A program made the translations under genes and the position numbers. Positions 33,821 through 47,388 of a stretch of DNA of 64,000 nucleotides are shown piece after piece. The stretch covers positions 248,001-312,000 of the forward strand of contig NC_079233.1 in NCBI RefSeq assembly GCF_028502605.1, given 5' to 3'. Numbering within the stretch: the stretch's first letter is position 1; each line of letters starts with the position of its first letter. The notes beneath the pieces are model-generated. The model was given only the letters and a program-made list of their open reading frames with translations, was not told where the DNA came from and searched no databases. This DNA comes from Trichoderma breve. Its lineage: Eukaryota > Ascomycota > Sordariomycetes > Hypocreales > Hypocreaceae.

Positions 33821-33828
33821 TCCGCGGA
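33821..33828. promoter_or_regulatory. TCCGCGGA palindrome upstream of the P450
   Basis: Perfect 8-nt palindrome 145 nt upstream of the P450 start. It is identical to the yeast pleiotropic drug-response element bound by Zn2Cys6 factors Pdr1/Pdr3. Whether a fungal homologue binds here is an inference. Confidence 0.4.
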
Positions 33829-34364
33829 GACATAGTTCAAGTGTTATAGACGTCATGGATTTAATTCCACAATGTCGGGGCTCGTAAACACCGCCGTATA
33901 TTCAAGGTAGCATCGTGGTTAATAAACGGTGGGCCTCGAGGGGTTGGGTTGGGTGCCAGGGATACTACGTTTTTGCTTAAATTGGCATTTTGATAATTCA
34001 TGCCTATGGGATATATTCATTTGATGGATATTGGGTCAATTGATTAGCGGATCTGTATTAATGTTATACTGCTGGCTAAACGGGCTGCATGCCTTTGCTT
34101 GTTCACTGATTTGCAACATCTAAACCCAATCGGCTTGAATTTTACTGTAGAGAACAGGAATTCTTAAATAGCTTGCGTGTACTAGACTTGGGATCATTAC
34201 AGATACTTAGAAAACAGTCCCAGTAGGAATATGTCTCCCATTGTTGTTTTTCTCTAATTTGAAGATGTGCATGCAAAAGTAGCGTTTAGTGATATCGTAC
34301 AGACGCTCAAGTCGAATAAATTATAAAAGATGAAGGCACTAAAGTTCCTCGGCGGCTTGACTAA

Positions 34365-34408
34365 TAAGCGGCCACTTAGGCTCCCGTCTCTCTGTAAGTG
34401 GCCGCTTA
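34365..34408. repeat. Perfect 14-bp inverted repeat (hairpin)
   Basis: TAAGCGGCCACTTA (34365-34378) and its exact reverse complement (34395-34408) are separated by 16 nt. It is much GC-richer than its surroundings. No flanking duplication or transposase is visible; it could be a factor site pair or the relic tip of a small inverted-repeat element. Confidence 0.7.
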
Positions 34409-36428
34409 CCTAGTGGACGCACCTGGTAGGTACATTTAATATATGCATATAAAACATCAAATACACTCCATCAATTATACTCAGGCATTGTCGAAACGCT
34501 TGTCTACCTCGGCGGACTCACTCCCTACTGCGAAGCCGATGATGACACCCGGTTAAATCGCTCCAATAGTATTGCGATCGTATAGTGCGATAAATGCCGA
34601 CTTGGAGTCAGTGAATGGGTTTCCGAGGATGTGTCCGAAGAGGCTTCCATGACGTTTTTTTTGGAACGCCGATTCCGAGGTAAACTGTCTCATTGCGGGA
34701 GAACGGGCTTATTTCTCCTCTGAGTGAAGATACATAATGTTCCATCGTGGACCTTTTTTCACCTAGGGTTGCGATATTTGCGGGGTCGGAAGGCTCTGAG
34801 CCGGCGATCGACTGCAACAAGTCTCTTCTGCATTGCCGCAAAAGCGTCCTCCATTTTCCCATGGAATTTAATAAAGGGGGACCGGGGTTGTACGTGAGAA
34901 AGTGGAGCCATCGTATGTGCTCCTATGATGAGCTCTTGAAGGCTCCGGAGAAAAGATATCGATCTAATTCCACCAAATAGGAGCCACACATCAGGCTACA
35001 AGAAAACTATAGTAATAATATCAGGCGGTGAAGGGAGGTATTGGGGCCTTGATGCTGGCCAAATACGCGCAACCGGTGCCATCTGCTAGGTAAAAATGGA
35101 TGTACGGAGTTGATGCTGTTCATTTCTCTTTCTCTCCTTTTCTTTTTGTTTCCGATTCCCTTATCCAGCTGGACCATATGTATGGCATTAGTTCTATTGA
35201 TTCCGCTCCTTTGGTAAGTCTAGTAATACATATCCTCCGAAGATACCTTCCAAGTATAGCAAAATCTTCCACATTTGATCTATTGGCGGTCTAGATGGTA
35301 TATATCTCTCTCTAATGTACAAGACACTGTTTGATTGGGATAATCGGTATCCAAGTTTCATTTCACTCTTTCTGGACAATAATATGGACAAAAGCACGTG
35401 GCAGATGGAATATTGTACTCTTGATCTACCGTTCCAGGGCCGAAAAGTCGGCTGCAGTATCCTACCTAACCGGGAGATGTTCCTAACCTTCTATTAAAAG
35501 AGAATAATTCCTTCCTCCGTGACTCTCCAGGCTAACACACGAAAACTGTATTAATGGCTACTAAACTGCGTTGTATCGACTTATCGTACACTGACTTCGC
35601 AAGAGTCACCTAAACCTCCGTCAAGTACATCTGACACGCATTGTAATTTGACAGATTTTATACCACACATTCCAGAGTATGTATTTCTCCCGTATTTTTA
35701 GAACCTCACCAACCAAGAATGCTTCGGCTTTTGCCAGCCGTTATTTCTCGTGACCCAACGTCACGCATACATGTTGCGGGACTTTGTGGATAACCAAGTC
35801 GTTGAGCTATTTACCACGTGCAGTTTGGTGCCCTTGAACCGCTGTGACTTTCGACCCTCAGGCCGTTGGGCGTGCGTTCTGTAAGAGAAGCCTGCATATG
35901 ACGAGCTTTACAGTTGGTCGTGTCTCCTGCGGCCTTACGGCTGATTACTATTCCAATAGCTGCAAATGACGATTGGTGCCGGTCTTGTCACGTTCGAAGA
36001 TTGCACAAAAGAGACAGACAGCGCCGCGAGACACAGCCGAATGGTGTTACCCGATATGCATATAAATTTGCCGTTCCTCAGCCTTGTCTTACGGGGCGTG
36101 GAAATCGTCGGAGCAGGCTTAATTAAAAAAGGACTGGTAACGGCAAAGATATTTTTCTCCACCCCAACGAAGCCTCGTCCAACAAGTAGACGAAAGTTTC
36201 GACTTAATAGGGTTGCAAGGTCGCCTCTCCTCTTTTCCATTCCAACTTCAGGGAACTTTTGTTGGATACATGCATGACTTGTCCGTAGAGTGTCTATTTA
36301 CAAAGGGACACTTTTGTGCTTGGCATAACCATGAGCGAAATAGTACTTAAACACTTGGTAGCACGAGGCTTTTAAACAGGATTGTTAATGAATAATGAGA
36401 GCCTGCCAAATCGATCGTTCGCATCGCC

Positions 36429-36770
36429 ATGTCTCATCCACCGGAGCCGCCTCCACTCTTCGGAGCAACGTCGTCATTCATCACCGAGCGCGCTCGGCAG
36501 CTGATTCAAAGACTTCGCCAGGCGCAGCGACAGATTATGGATACGTTGTCACCGGAAGACGCAAGCTTTTCCAATATCCTTATGCCACTTGCACAGGCGG
36601 AAAATGCCGCTTCGGCAGACAGGTGGCTCGTCACAAGTTACAGGAACTTCTCGCCAGATGCCAACATCACGGCCACCCTGTTTGAGGACTTTGAACTTGA
36701 AATTACATTACACAAGAACCTGTTTAACCATAATGCCGTGCTGCGCAAAGATGAACTGCTGGATTGTTAA
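36429..36770 (+). pseudogene. N-terminal fragment of an M3 (thimet/saccharolysin-type) peptidase
   Basis: 113 residues starting MSHPPEPPPLFGATSSFI, with FSNILMPLAQAENAA and ending RKDELLDC before TAA. This matches my recollection of the first 110 or so residues of fungal M3 metallopeptidases, normally about 700 residues. The helical N-terminal lobe is cut off well before the HExxH zinc site. Downstream (36771-36851) I find no continuation, and the 3' end of a kinase gene begins on the other strand. It is probably a truncated relic that left an open frame. Confidence 0.6.
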
Positions 36771-36851
36771 TCTGGGGAATCAAGATAATAATTTTATAAT
36801 TCGACGATATACTTGGGAAAGCCCAGAACGATCGGCTGGTGAGCAATGCTT

Positions 36852-38320
36852 CTAGGCTTCCCCCCATTGTTCTTCCTTTCGAACCCCGTTGCCCGCTTGA
36901 ACCCATGGATGCAACATTAATTCTGGCAAATTCGCTCGTCGGGTTGGCTTGATTATGCACATCCTGCGAAGATAACTTCTTAATGTCGTGAGATCCTCTT
37001 CATCAAGATCGAGTGTCTCTTTGTCATAGCCATTAGCGTATGACGCTTGTATATCCTCCTCGAGGGATAAAAAGCCGTTCGCAGCCGAGACTTTTTCTAG
37101 AGTTAGCTAGGCCTTGAATCACATTATGGGGACTGACTGTCTGGTTCCTCTGTAAAGACTCCGGCTTTTAGAGCATCTTGGATCCATTGATCAGGGACAC
37201 CACCAAGCACCTTCTGAAACTGCGGTGCCAGCTCGCGATCATCCATCCATGCTTCGAATGGCGTGCGCCCAGTGACAAGCTCATATGTCTTTGATGTCAT
37301 TAGTCAGTGTACAAACATAGCTTGTCTGTTCTTACCGTGCATCCAAGGTTCCAGATGTCAACTGCTTCTGTCAAAGGGTGCCTGAACACCAGTTCAGGTG
37401 GGTGGAGGGACATGGGCGTATGTATTGAGTTGGGTGGATGGCCAATGAAGAACGCTAGAACCACCAAGGGTCAGTATGCCATCTGTTTCATCAAGTGAGG
37501 GAAGACAAACACTCGCCAAAGTCAACAAGCTGGATTTCATCGAGAATCTCGCTTCTGTCGAACTTATACTCCACAGGCTCTACAAGGTATTCCGGAACAC
37601 CCGTTTCACTCGGTGAGCCATCCTTCTTTGACACCTTTCCTATGCGAGTCATCACAAAGTGGTATCCTACTGAGACCAGAGACTCGAAACAGTACGTTGC
37701 CCAAGTGTATATCTAATAATAACGGTTAACAGGAGCAGAAACAGGGTGAGCTCATTTGAGGCTTACCTCCATGTGCCACGCCACATGAATGAATATAATC
37801 TACGCCCAAAAGGAGCTGTGAAGATGTTCGACGAGCAAGCCTACCGCCCAGGCGGTAGTTTGGCCGTCTATTGACAACCGACGATATCTTGGGACCAAGC
37901 AGCTCAAGGACTATACACAGATGGCGCCCATTTGGCCCTTCAAGGTAGAAAGAGTCTAAGAGATGAGATACATGCTTGTGGCCTGGATGAGTAGGGTCAC
38001 CGGTTTGTGTAATAGCTTGCAGGATTTGCAACTCGCCATTGGATTATGAGACTGTTCTGCGACTGCAATTTTTATAGAAACATATATATCCTTCCTAGTC
38101 AATCCGTAAGTGGGAATTAGCTTAACGAAGAGAATACTGCTTACACCTCGTCTTGAGCAAGCCAGACAGTAGAAAATGACCCGAAGCCAAGCTTATCAAG
38201 TATTCGGTATCGCCCGTCACATAGTAGGTCATTGAGATGCACCGGATGGTAGCCTCCATGGCAATACTTGGCCAATTCTTCTGCGAGGACGCCGATGTTG
38301 TATTGAAGATGATCAATCAT
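36852..38320 (-). pseudogene. SRPK-like protein kinase, frameshifted
   Basis: Reading from ATG 38320 the protein has the N-lobe (HGGYHPVHLNDLL, LDKLGFGSFSTVWLAQDE), then after an intron KDIYVSIKIAVAEQ with the conserved lysine. Within AATCCAATGG (about 38038-38046) the frame shifts by two before NGELQILQAITQTG. The rest is well conserved: HKHVSHLLDSFYLEGPNG, the catalytic loop HGDIHLGNVLF (after an intron), IQLVDFGE, MSLHPPELVF, TYELVTGRTPFEAW, and a C-terminus ending HPWVQAG..QWGEA. About six introns are present. SRPK-type kinases phosphorylate Ser/Arg-rich proteins. Apart from the shift the gene looks intact, so the lesion is recent, a minor splice oddity, or an assembly error. Confidence 0.7.
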
Positions 38321-39107
38321 TTGTAAGGCGAACTGATATGGAGATGCGCAACTTGAAAAAATATCTCAGTGTGTTACTGTTGGCTGGCTGGTCGCATGAG
38401 AACTCCGGAAATTTTGATTGGTCCAACCCCCCCAGCCTGGTGATCGCAGAAATGTTGGCATCGTGCGATTAATCGAGTAATTTGTTTTATAACATTGCTG
38501 ATAGACCCAGGAAATGACGCAGAAAATATCGTCGTAGAAGATTACTGCAACTTTGACACAGTAATCCTGAAGGCCAGGTACTTGCTTTGACTAGTCTGCC
38601 CCAATTACCCTTAGGTACTTACAAGTTTACGAGGAAATGTGACTGACAATATTCACTCGATGCTGTAAGCCGGTGTCGCTAATAATGAATCATCGGCCCC
38701 CGAAAATGTGATTATTGTCAATTAGCATGACAATAGCTGTCAACTGCGACTTTAGTGTTTGAGGACCTGGCAGCCAAAGTAATCATCGACATCGGAATAA
38801 TTTCCTAATATGAGCCCTTTGATCTACTTTTTTTTTTTTTTTTCAATTAAGTTGCATCAAATTTTGCATAAGCAATTGTTTGGTCTCATACACTCTCTTC
38901 CAAGTGACTGTATCTTAAATGGATGGAAGCCGGAGAACGCCATTTGCGCAAAATTACGTAGCTTTCGTAAATTATAAAAAGGGCCAATCCCCCTTCAGCG
39001 ACTCCAAAACTCCTTTGCTAATTTCCAAACAAGTTTACAGCATTCCAAAATCCATGCACTAATTCCCTGGTATACATCGCCTGCTAGGCAAAAGCAGCCA
39101 CTATCAC
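38321..39107. other. Intergenic region and F-box gene promoter
   Basis: A pure T run (about 38829-38843) and AT-rich sequence. TATAAAAA at 38973-38980 is a likely TATA box for the F-box gene, about 130 nt upstream of its ATG. No gene. Confidence 0.5.
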
Positions 39108-40139
39108 ATGGGCCATAGCCAAATGAGCCCCAACGCCGCTATTTTCCAATTGTCCCCCGACATTTTTCTCCTGATTCTCAAATACCTAGCTCTACATGAT
39201 AAATTCCTTCTATCACACACCTGTAAAGTATTTCGACATAGTACATATCATGACTGGAATAGCGAGATATCGCGGCTCTCCCTTGGCGATAGAGTTGGAT
39301 TCTGGGCAGGATTGGCTTACACGCTGCCCGATTACTGGGCTTGTCCCAAATGCTGCAAACTGCACCTTATTAATACCTCGGACGTACCAGCGACCCTTAA
39401 CAGACAGCATTTGGTTCCATGCCAGGCAGACCTTTCTCGAGGGATCGGTACGGAAGTGTATTCTATCCACCACTATCACATACAATTTGCATTAAAGCTC
39501 TCCCGGCTAGGCAAACATCAACAATACCTTGGGGCATTGATGAAGCCTTACACGGATATCAGGGTATCATTGCTGAATCCACTTACAGATTCTTATACAG
39601 CAGAGGCTAAGATTATTAAGAAACAATTTATCTTCCGTGAAGAATGGAATATTAGCAATGATACCAGTACAACAATTCCGCTTTTCCCAGAAAACGGAAC
39701 ATTTCATATGCCGGTGTGCCCACACTTGGGCCTAACATCTAGTGGGCTCGCATCCTCTCGCAGGCGCAAGAAGTGGGATGCGGAACGTCTGCAACTGCGT
39801 CACAAGATGACTGAGCTTGAACAATTGACTCTATTTAAAGAGATGACACTGATTGAAGATGGAATTGCCTTTGCTTTCCGATTCCCCGGTAATTGGATAT
39901 ACAATTCCTGTTTGCGCTGCCCTACAGATATCGGAATCATTGTTTCCCCAGATGAGCGGAAGGTGACAGTCCGGGCATGGCATAACTTTGGCGTAGAGGG
40001 ATCACCAATGGATACCAACTGGATGGTTCATGTGGTGGACCCATTACAACCATGGGCTACACTTGGTTCCTATATGGATTATACTCATGGTAGTGTCCGG
40101 ACGCTATGGATGGAGGGTATTTCCGATGGAACTAAGTGA
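39108..40139 (+). CDS. F-box protein
   Basis: Intronless, 343 residues. The N-terminal F-box is FQLSPDIFLLILKYLALHDK, then FLLSHTCKVFRHSTYHDW (residues about 13-55), which binds Skp1 in an SCF ubiquitin ligase. A CPKCCKLH pair of cysteines follows, then a region with no repeats (no WD or LRR), typical of the large ascomycete F-box families whose targets are unknown. The start is chosen at the first ATG (MGHSQMS); a second ATG follows five codons later. A TATA box lies upstream. Confidence 0.85.
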   Translation: MGHSQMSPNAAIFQLSPDIFLLILKYLALHDKFLLSHTCKVFRHSTYHDWNSEISRLSLGDRVGFWAGLAYTLPDYWACPKCCKLHLINTSDVPATLNRQHLVPCQADLSRGIGTEVYSIHHYHIQFALKLSRLGKHQQYLGALMKPYTDIRVSLLNPLTDSYTAEAKIIKKQFIFREEWNISNDTSTTIPLFPENGTFHMPVCPHLGLTSSGLASSRRRKKWDAERLQLRHKMTELEQLTLFKEMTLIEDGIAFAFRFPGNWIYNSCLRCPTDIGIIVSPDERKVTVRAWHNFGVEGSPMDTNWMVHVVDPLQPWATLGSYMDYTHGSVRTLWMEGISDGTK

Positions 40140-40739
40140 AGGCACAAACAGGCATCCTAGGGAGCAGACTACATTAATCCATAATGGTTGCTGGTTTTGT
40201 AGTAGGTAATAAACTGAACTTTAGTACGCAATCGAACAACTCATGCTGGCACCGGAGAGAAAATTGTAATTCCGAGCTTATTGTTTGTCAGCATGAATTA
40301 TAAATTAAAGTGTGATAATTCCATTCTCATGAGGTTTCATAATCCGAGGCAAGAATAATTTAAACAGACAGCGCGATATCAGTTAGGTATTTGTTGATTA
40401 CTTGTTTCAGTCTGCCGAGCTCTTAACTAAACATTTCGTTGCGGTCTAGCTCACAGTTGAGACATCACGATTGATGTGGGCGCGGACTAGTGCGAGAAGT
40501 CGACTTACAGGGGGAATGCATAGCATGATGGCTTTGGACAGTTGGATAAGTGGCAACTCCTTTAACATCGCCGAATGGACGTGAATGACGTTCAAGTTTT
40601 CGGAGTTAAAAAGATGCGTCGCAAGGTTTCAGTCGTTGAGTAGTCTTGGTAAAGATATAAAGAGCAAGTCGGCAACCGAACACCCTTATTCGATTGGCAG
40701 AGACGGTCAAAAAAGGAAAAGAAAGTATTACGATCCAAT
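40140..40739. other. Intergenic region
   Basis: Between the tandem F-box and epoxide hydrolase genes. No gene or repeat recognised. Confidence 0.5.
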
Positions 40740-42231
40740 ATGGTCTCTTCACGCGCGCTTACTCTGAAGCTGGCGGGGCTCACTGCTCTGATATCCGTCT
40801 CCCTTGGTACTCCTATTGAGCATGCCAGCCATTTTGACTTGAAGCCCTTCTCTATCAATCTCTCGAAAGGAGTTTCTCGAATGCTTGAACTTGTCAAGGA
40901 CACAAAGCTTCCAGAAAAAGAGGAGTATCCAGGGGTTGGATCATCAGCTGGTATTGGGCTTGACGTCGTTAAAAGCCTGCAGAGAGAATGGACTCTTGAC
41001 TTTGACTGGCACAAAGAAGAAGCCAAGTTGAATAAGTAAGCGACACAACATCAGAGCCTTCGCTTTACAGCCTAACGATTCATCCAGGTATCATCATTTC
41101 ACGGCCGATATCGAGAATTTGTCAATTCATTTTATCCACGAAAAATCGCAGGATCCAGAAGCAATTCCTCTTCTACTTAACCATGGCTGGCCGGGCTCAT
41201 TTTTGGAATTCTTGCCAATGATAAACAATCTGACACAGAAGGCGACCACTTCAACCGGCAAACCCATTTCGTTTCACGTTATTATTCCGTCAATGCCCGG
41301 ATTTGCTTTTTCTTCACCCCCGCCGGCGAATTGGACAGTTGACGATACGGCACGCGTCTTCAATACCCTGATGACCAAGATTTTAGGTTATGAGACATTC
41401 GCAACCTTTGGAACCGATTTTGGCGCCGGGCCGACCTACAGTCTCTATGACAACTATAATTCTTCGACGCGCGCTGCACACTTTGCTTTCCTGCCGTTCT
41501 TCCCGCTCACCCCAGATCAATTGGTGGCAGAAAATATCACGCTTTCGAAATTGGAGCAGTCAGAGGAACAGAACTTTGTGAGCTGGTCAACTACTGGAAA
41601 TGCATATTTTTCTGAACAAGCTACCAAGGTAAGCTAGTCCACAGCAAATAATCGTAGTTGGCCTTATTAACAGTGAGACAGCCCAATACAATCGGACTTG
41701 CGCTTCAGGATAACCCAATCGGACAGCTGGCATGGATGGGCGAAAAGTTTATATCTTGTAAGTCGACCTCAACACTACAGGGTCGTTAGTTTGATGTTTC
41801 TGAAGAATGGACCACTGACAGATGGGGCAGGGTCCGATCCAAAAGCCGGAACAGCTCCCTCTGTTCTGAATCACCACCAAATCTTACTATCTACATCACT
41901 TTACTACCTCACACGCTCCTTTATTTCTTCTGTATACGTTTACTTTCAGAACCCGAACGGATTCAAATCTGTGTATACCAAGGCTAAAACGGATGCGCCT
42001 CTTCTATTCAGTGCTTTCCAGTATAACGTTGCGTTTTGGCCGCAAACACTAGTAGCAAAAGTTGGGAACTTGGTCATGTATAACAGTGAGTTTGTCTTTT
42101 TATCCAGCCTAAAAATGCGAGTCTGACCTTTTTTAGATCATGAATTTGGAGGTCACTTCCCAGGACTTGATAATCCACCGGCTCTTATTCAAGATTTGAG
42201 AGAGATTGGCAACTACTGGGACCGGGCATAA
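40740..42231 (+). CDS. Secreted epoxide hydrolase (alpha/beta-hydrolase, EHN domain)
   Basis: Five exons, 40740-41035, 41088-41628, 41682-41757, 41822-42085 and 42137-42231; 423 residues, all phases consistent. A signal peptide (LKLAGLTALISVSLGTPIE) precedes an EHN-type N-terminal domain (PFSINLSKGVSRMLELVKDT, then DFDWHKEEAKLNKYHHF). The oxyanion motif is NHGWPGSFLEF (HGWP, residue 131) and the nucleophile elbow FGTDFGAG (Asp 209). The catalytic histidine is in NHEFGGHFPGLD near the end. It opens epoxides to diols with water. Microsomal or juvenile-hormone-type homologues are the family; the secreted form may act on plant or microbial epoxides. The physiological substrate is unknown. Confidence 0.9.
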
Positions 42232-45286
<3,055 letters not shown>

Positions 45287-46613
45287 TGTATTAGAATGAA
45301 ATATAACTGACTTTTGGAGTATTTCTTTGGCAGCTGTAGAACATCTTGCAACTAATTTGCTTCGATTATAGTCTTTTCTCCCCTTTGAATTGAAAGGTTG
45401 TTTACCAAAGAAGAAAGTGATTTTTCTTTAAAAACTATAGCCCTGAAAAGCGCACAATTGAGTCTTTGGGAGTTTGCATCAAGAGAAGCTCTATCGCGTG
45501 CTTCAATCGGTGCAACTCTAGGTCCGACAATAAGGCGTATTGTATACCAGATTCAACCTCTTTGATACGAGAAAAGTTAACCTTCAAGAAGTGCGGTGAG
45601 GTGAGCGGCGGAACTCGTCGCCGGCATTTGGCACCTATACTATTACCACCTTCTAATAGTAGGCGTAATAGATTGAAGAAGGATAGTCTTTAATCGCAAG
45701 GGTAGCAGTTGCAATCGGCTACTCAATACGGTAAGTGTTCTGTCAAAGTGACCCCAGTCCGAACGGAGCCTAATTGGCCTGCATACTTGAGTACAACTTC
45801 GGACATCCCTAGCCTCACGCACCACGGTTTGTTTTACTTAATGTATATGACAGCGTAGCACATCTAACGAAACAGCGCAACTCGGAAAAGCTGGATGAGA
45901 AGTCTTCCAAACTATTCAGCCTAAAGACAAAAAGCGCAGTTGTCAATCAATTAGCCACAGTTAAACAAATAGAAAACGCACCTCTAGGCGCCTCGGCCCA
46001 CAATAGGATGTCAAAAACATTAATATTAACCTTATACTTGCATATCCGTCGGAAATGGCATTAACGTAGCTGAAAACTGCAAAAGTAAGCCGCCTAGTGG
46101 AGTTGACCTGTGTCTTATTTCTCCGTTTCCATGGAGGAATGGGGTCCCCTGGCGTTAAGCTGACACGACTGACGCCCATGCTACTGTCAACCATCTCCTC
46201 TCCTGCCAGCCATTCCTTAGGGGGTAATTAATCCGATCAAAAGATGAAGAAAAAGGTTGTATGCGGAGGAACTATTTGTCATTGGTATACCTATTGCCAC
46301 GCTCACCTATAGTTGCTAGGATTAGCATTTGCTCATTCTATCCCGTAGCATAATTGAAGAGAAATACAGTAAGACAGCAACAGATCATTGCTTCTTTAAG
46401 AAAAAGACCCCTTGCATGAATCGGACTCCACATTGATGCATCGGATTGTATATTGTGCCGATCCAAGAAGAAGATGTTGAAGCTGAGAGAAAGTTTGTTG
46501 ATAGAAAACTTCTATAAAACGATGCTATCTCTCTTGATGAGCACAATTACTCAACAGTTCAACAACTCAATCTCACAGATACTCCAACGTTTGCGACTCC
46601 AATAAAATTCACA
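45287..46613. other. Intergenic region and promoter of the secreted protein
   Basis: 1.3 kb without a gene. CTATAAAAC at 46512-46520 is a plausible TATA box about 95 nt upstream of the next start. Confidence 0.45.
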
Positions 46614-47328
46614 ATGGCTGTTCTGTCTCGTGTCATGCTGGCTGCCGCCGCCGCCGCTCTGGGTGTTTCTGCTGCCACTGTCACTTTGAACGTGAGTCGC
46701 CAATATACATGTGCCCTTTAGTAATAAGATGGCTAATCTCCCATAGTTTGACGATATTGCCGTCTCCAACGCCAGGCAGTGCGGCCAGACTGCTTTGAAT
46801 CAGAAGACAGCCTATAACGTAAGTTGCCACTACTACTAACGGCTTACTGCATCTATTCATGAACTAATTGTTGAAATTCAGGGCTTCCTCATCACTGGTG
46901 GTGGAGGTGTCGGCATTTTGAACAGCACGGCGACTCCCAACTGCCCAACTGAAGAAGAGACTCGCCCTTACCCTTCGTGGTCTACCTCTGGCTCCAACGT
47001 TGTCTACAACAGCAATGGAAAGCTCAAGTTCACAGTTCAAGGGTCACAAAAGATTACCAAGGCTTCCTTTGACGTTGATCTTATCTTCTACGACAGCGAG
47101 CTCCAACTGAATACCACTGTGGAGATTCAGACTACTCTGTCCGGAGGAGAGCAAGATCTCTATGTTTTCCACACTCTCGAGGATGGATTCGGCCCGTATC
47201 ACATCGAAACTAGTGGCACCCCTGCTACTTCCGTTCTTATTGAGGCTCTTGCCATTGAGCCCATTGGCGAAGGCCCAACCATCAACACTGATCTTGCTGT
47301 TGACACTGTCGTGTTTGAGCTTGCATAA
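46614..47328 (+). CDS. Small secreted protein of unknown function
   Basis: Three exons, 46614-46691, 46747-46818 and 46882-47328; 198 residues. A classical signal peptide (MAVLSRVMLAAAAAALGVSA, cleavage near residue 20) precedes a beta-rich region: FDDIAVSNARQCGQTA, GGGGVGILNSTATPNCPTE, YPSWSTSGSNVVYN, SGTPATSVLIEALAIEP. Two cysteines in the mature protein could form one disulfide. Only a few N-glycosylation sites (NST, NTT) are seen. I recognise no family. The Pro/Ser/Thr content, strong signal peptide and TATA box suggest an extracellular protein made in quantity, perhaps lectin-like or effector-like, which is an inference. Confidence 0.8.
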
Positions 47329-47388
47329 AAGATTGAAGCGCTTATTTATGTCCTGCGCTTGTATATACGCTTGTATATAGAAAATTCG

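Larger units (their letters stand above)
33677..36428. other. Long gene-poor interval
   Basis: 2.7 kb without a supported gene. AT-rich, with a strong hairpin at 34365-34408 and a CCGCGG site at 33821 (both listed separately). Several frames are open for 60-100 codons, but none has a recognisable motif. Confidence 0.5.

Noticed and set aside
34000..36400. Transposable element in the gene-poor interval
   Set aside because: I found no transposase or reverse-transcriptase motif, no terminal repeats beyond one short hairpin, and no target-site duplication.
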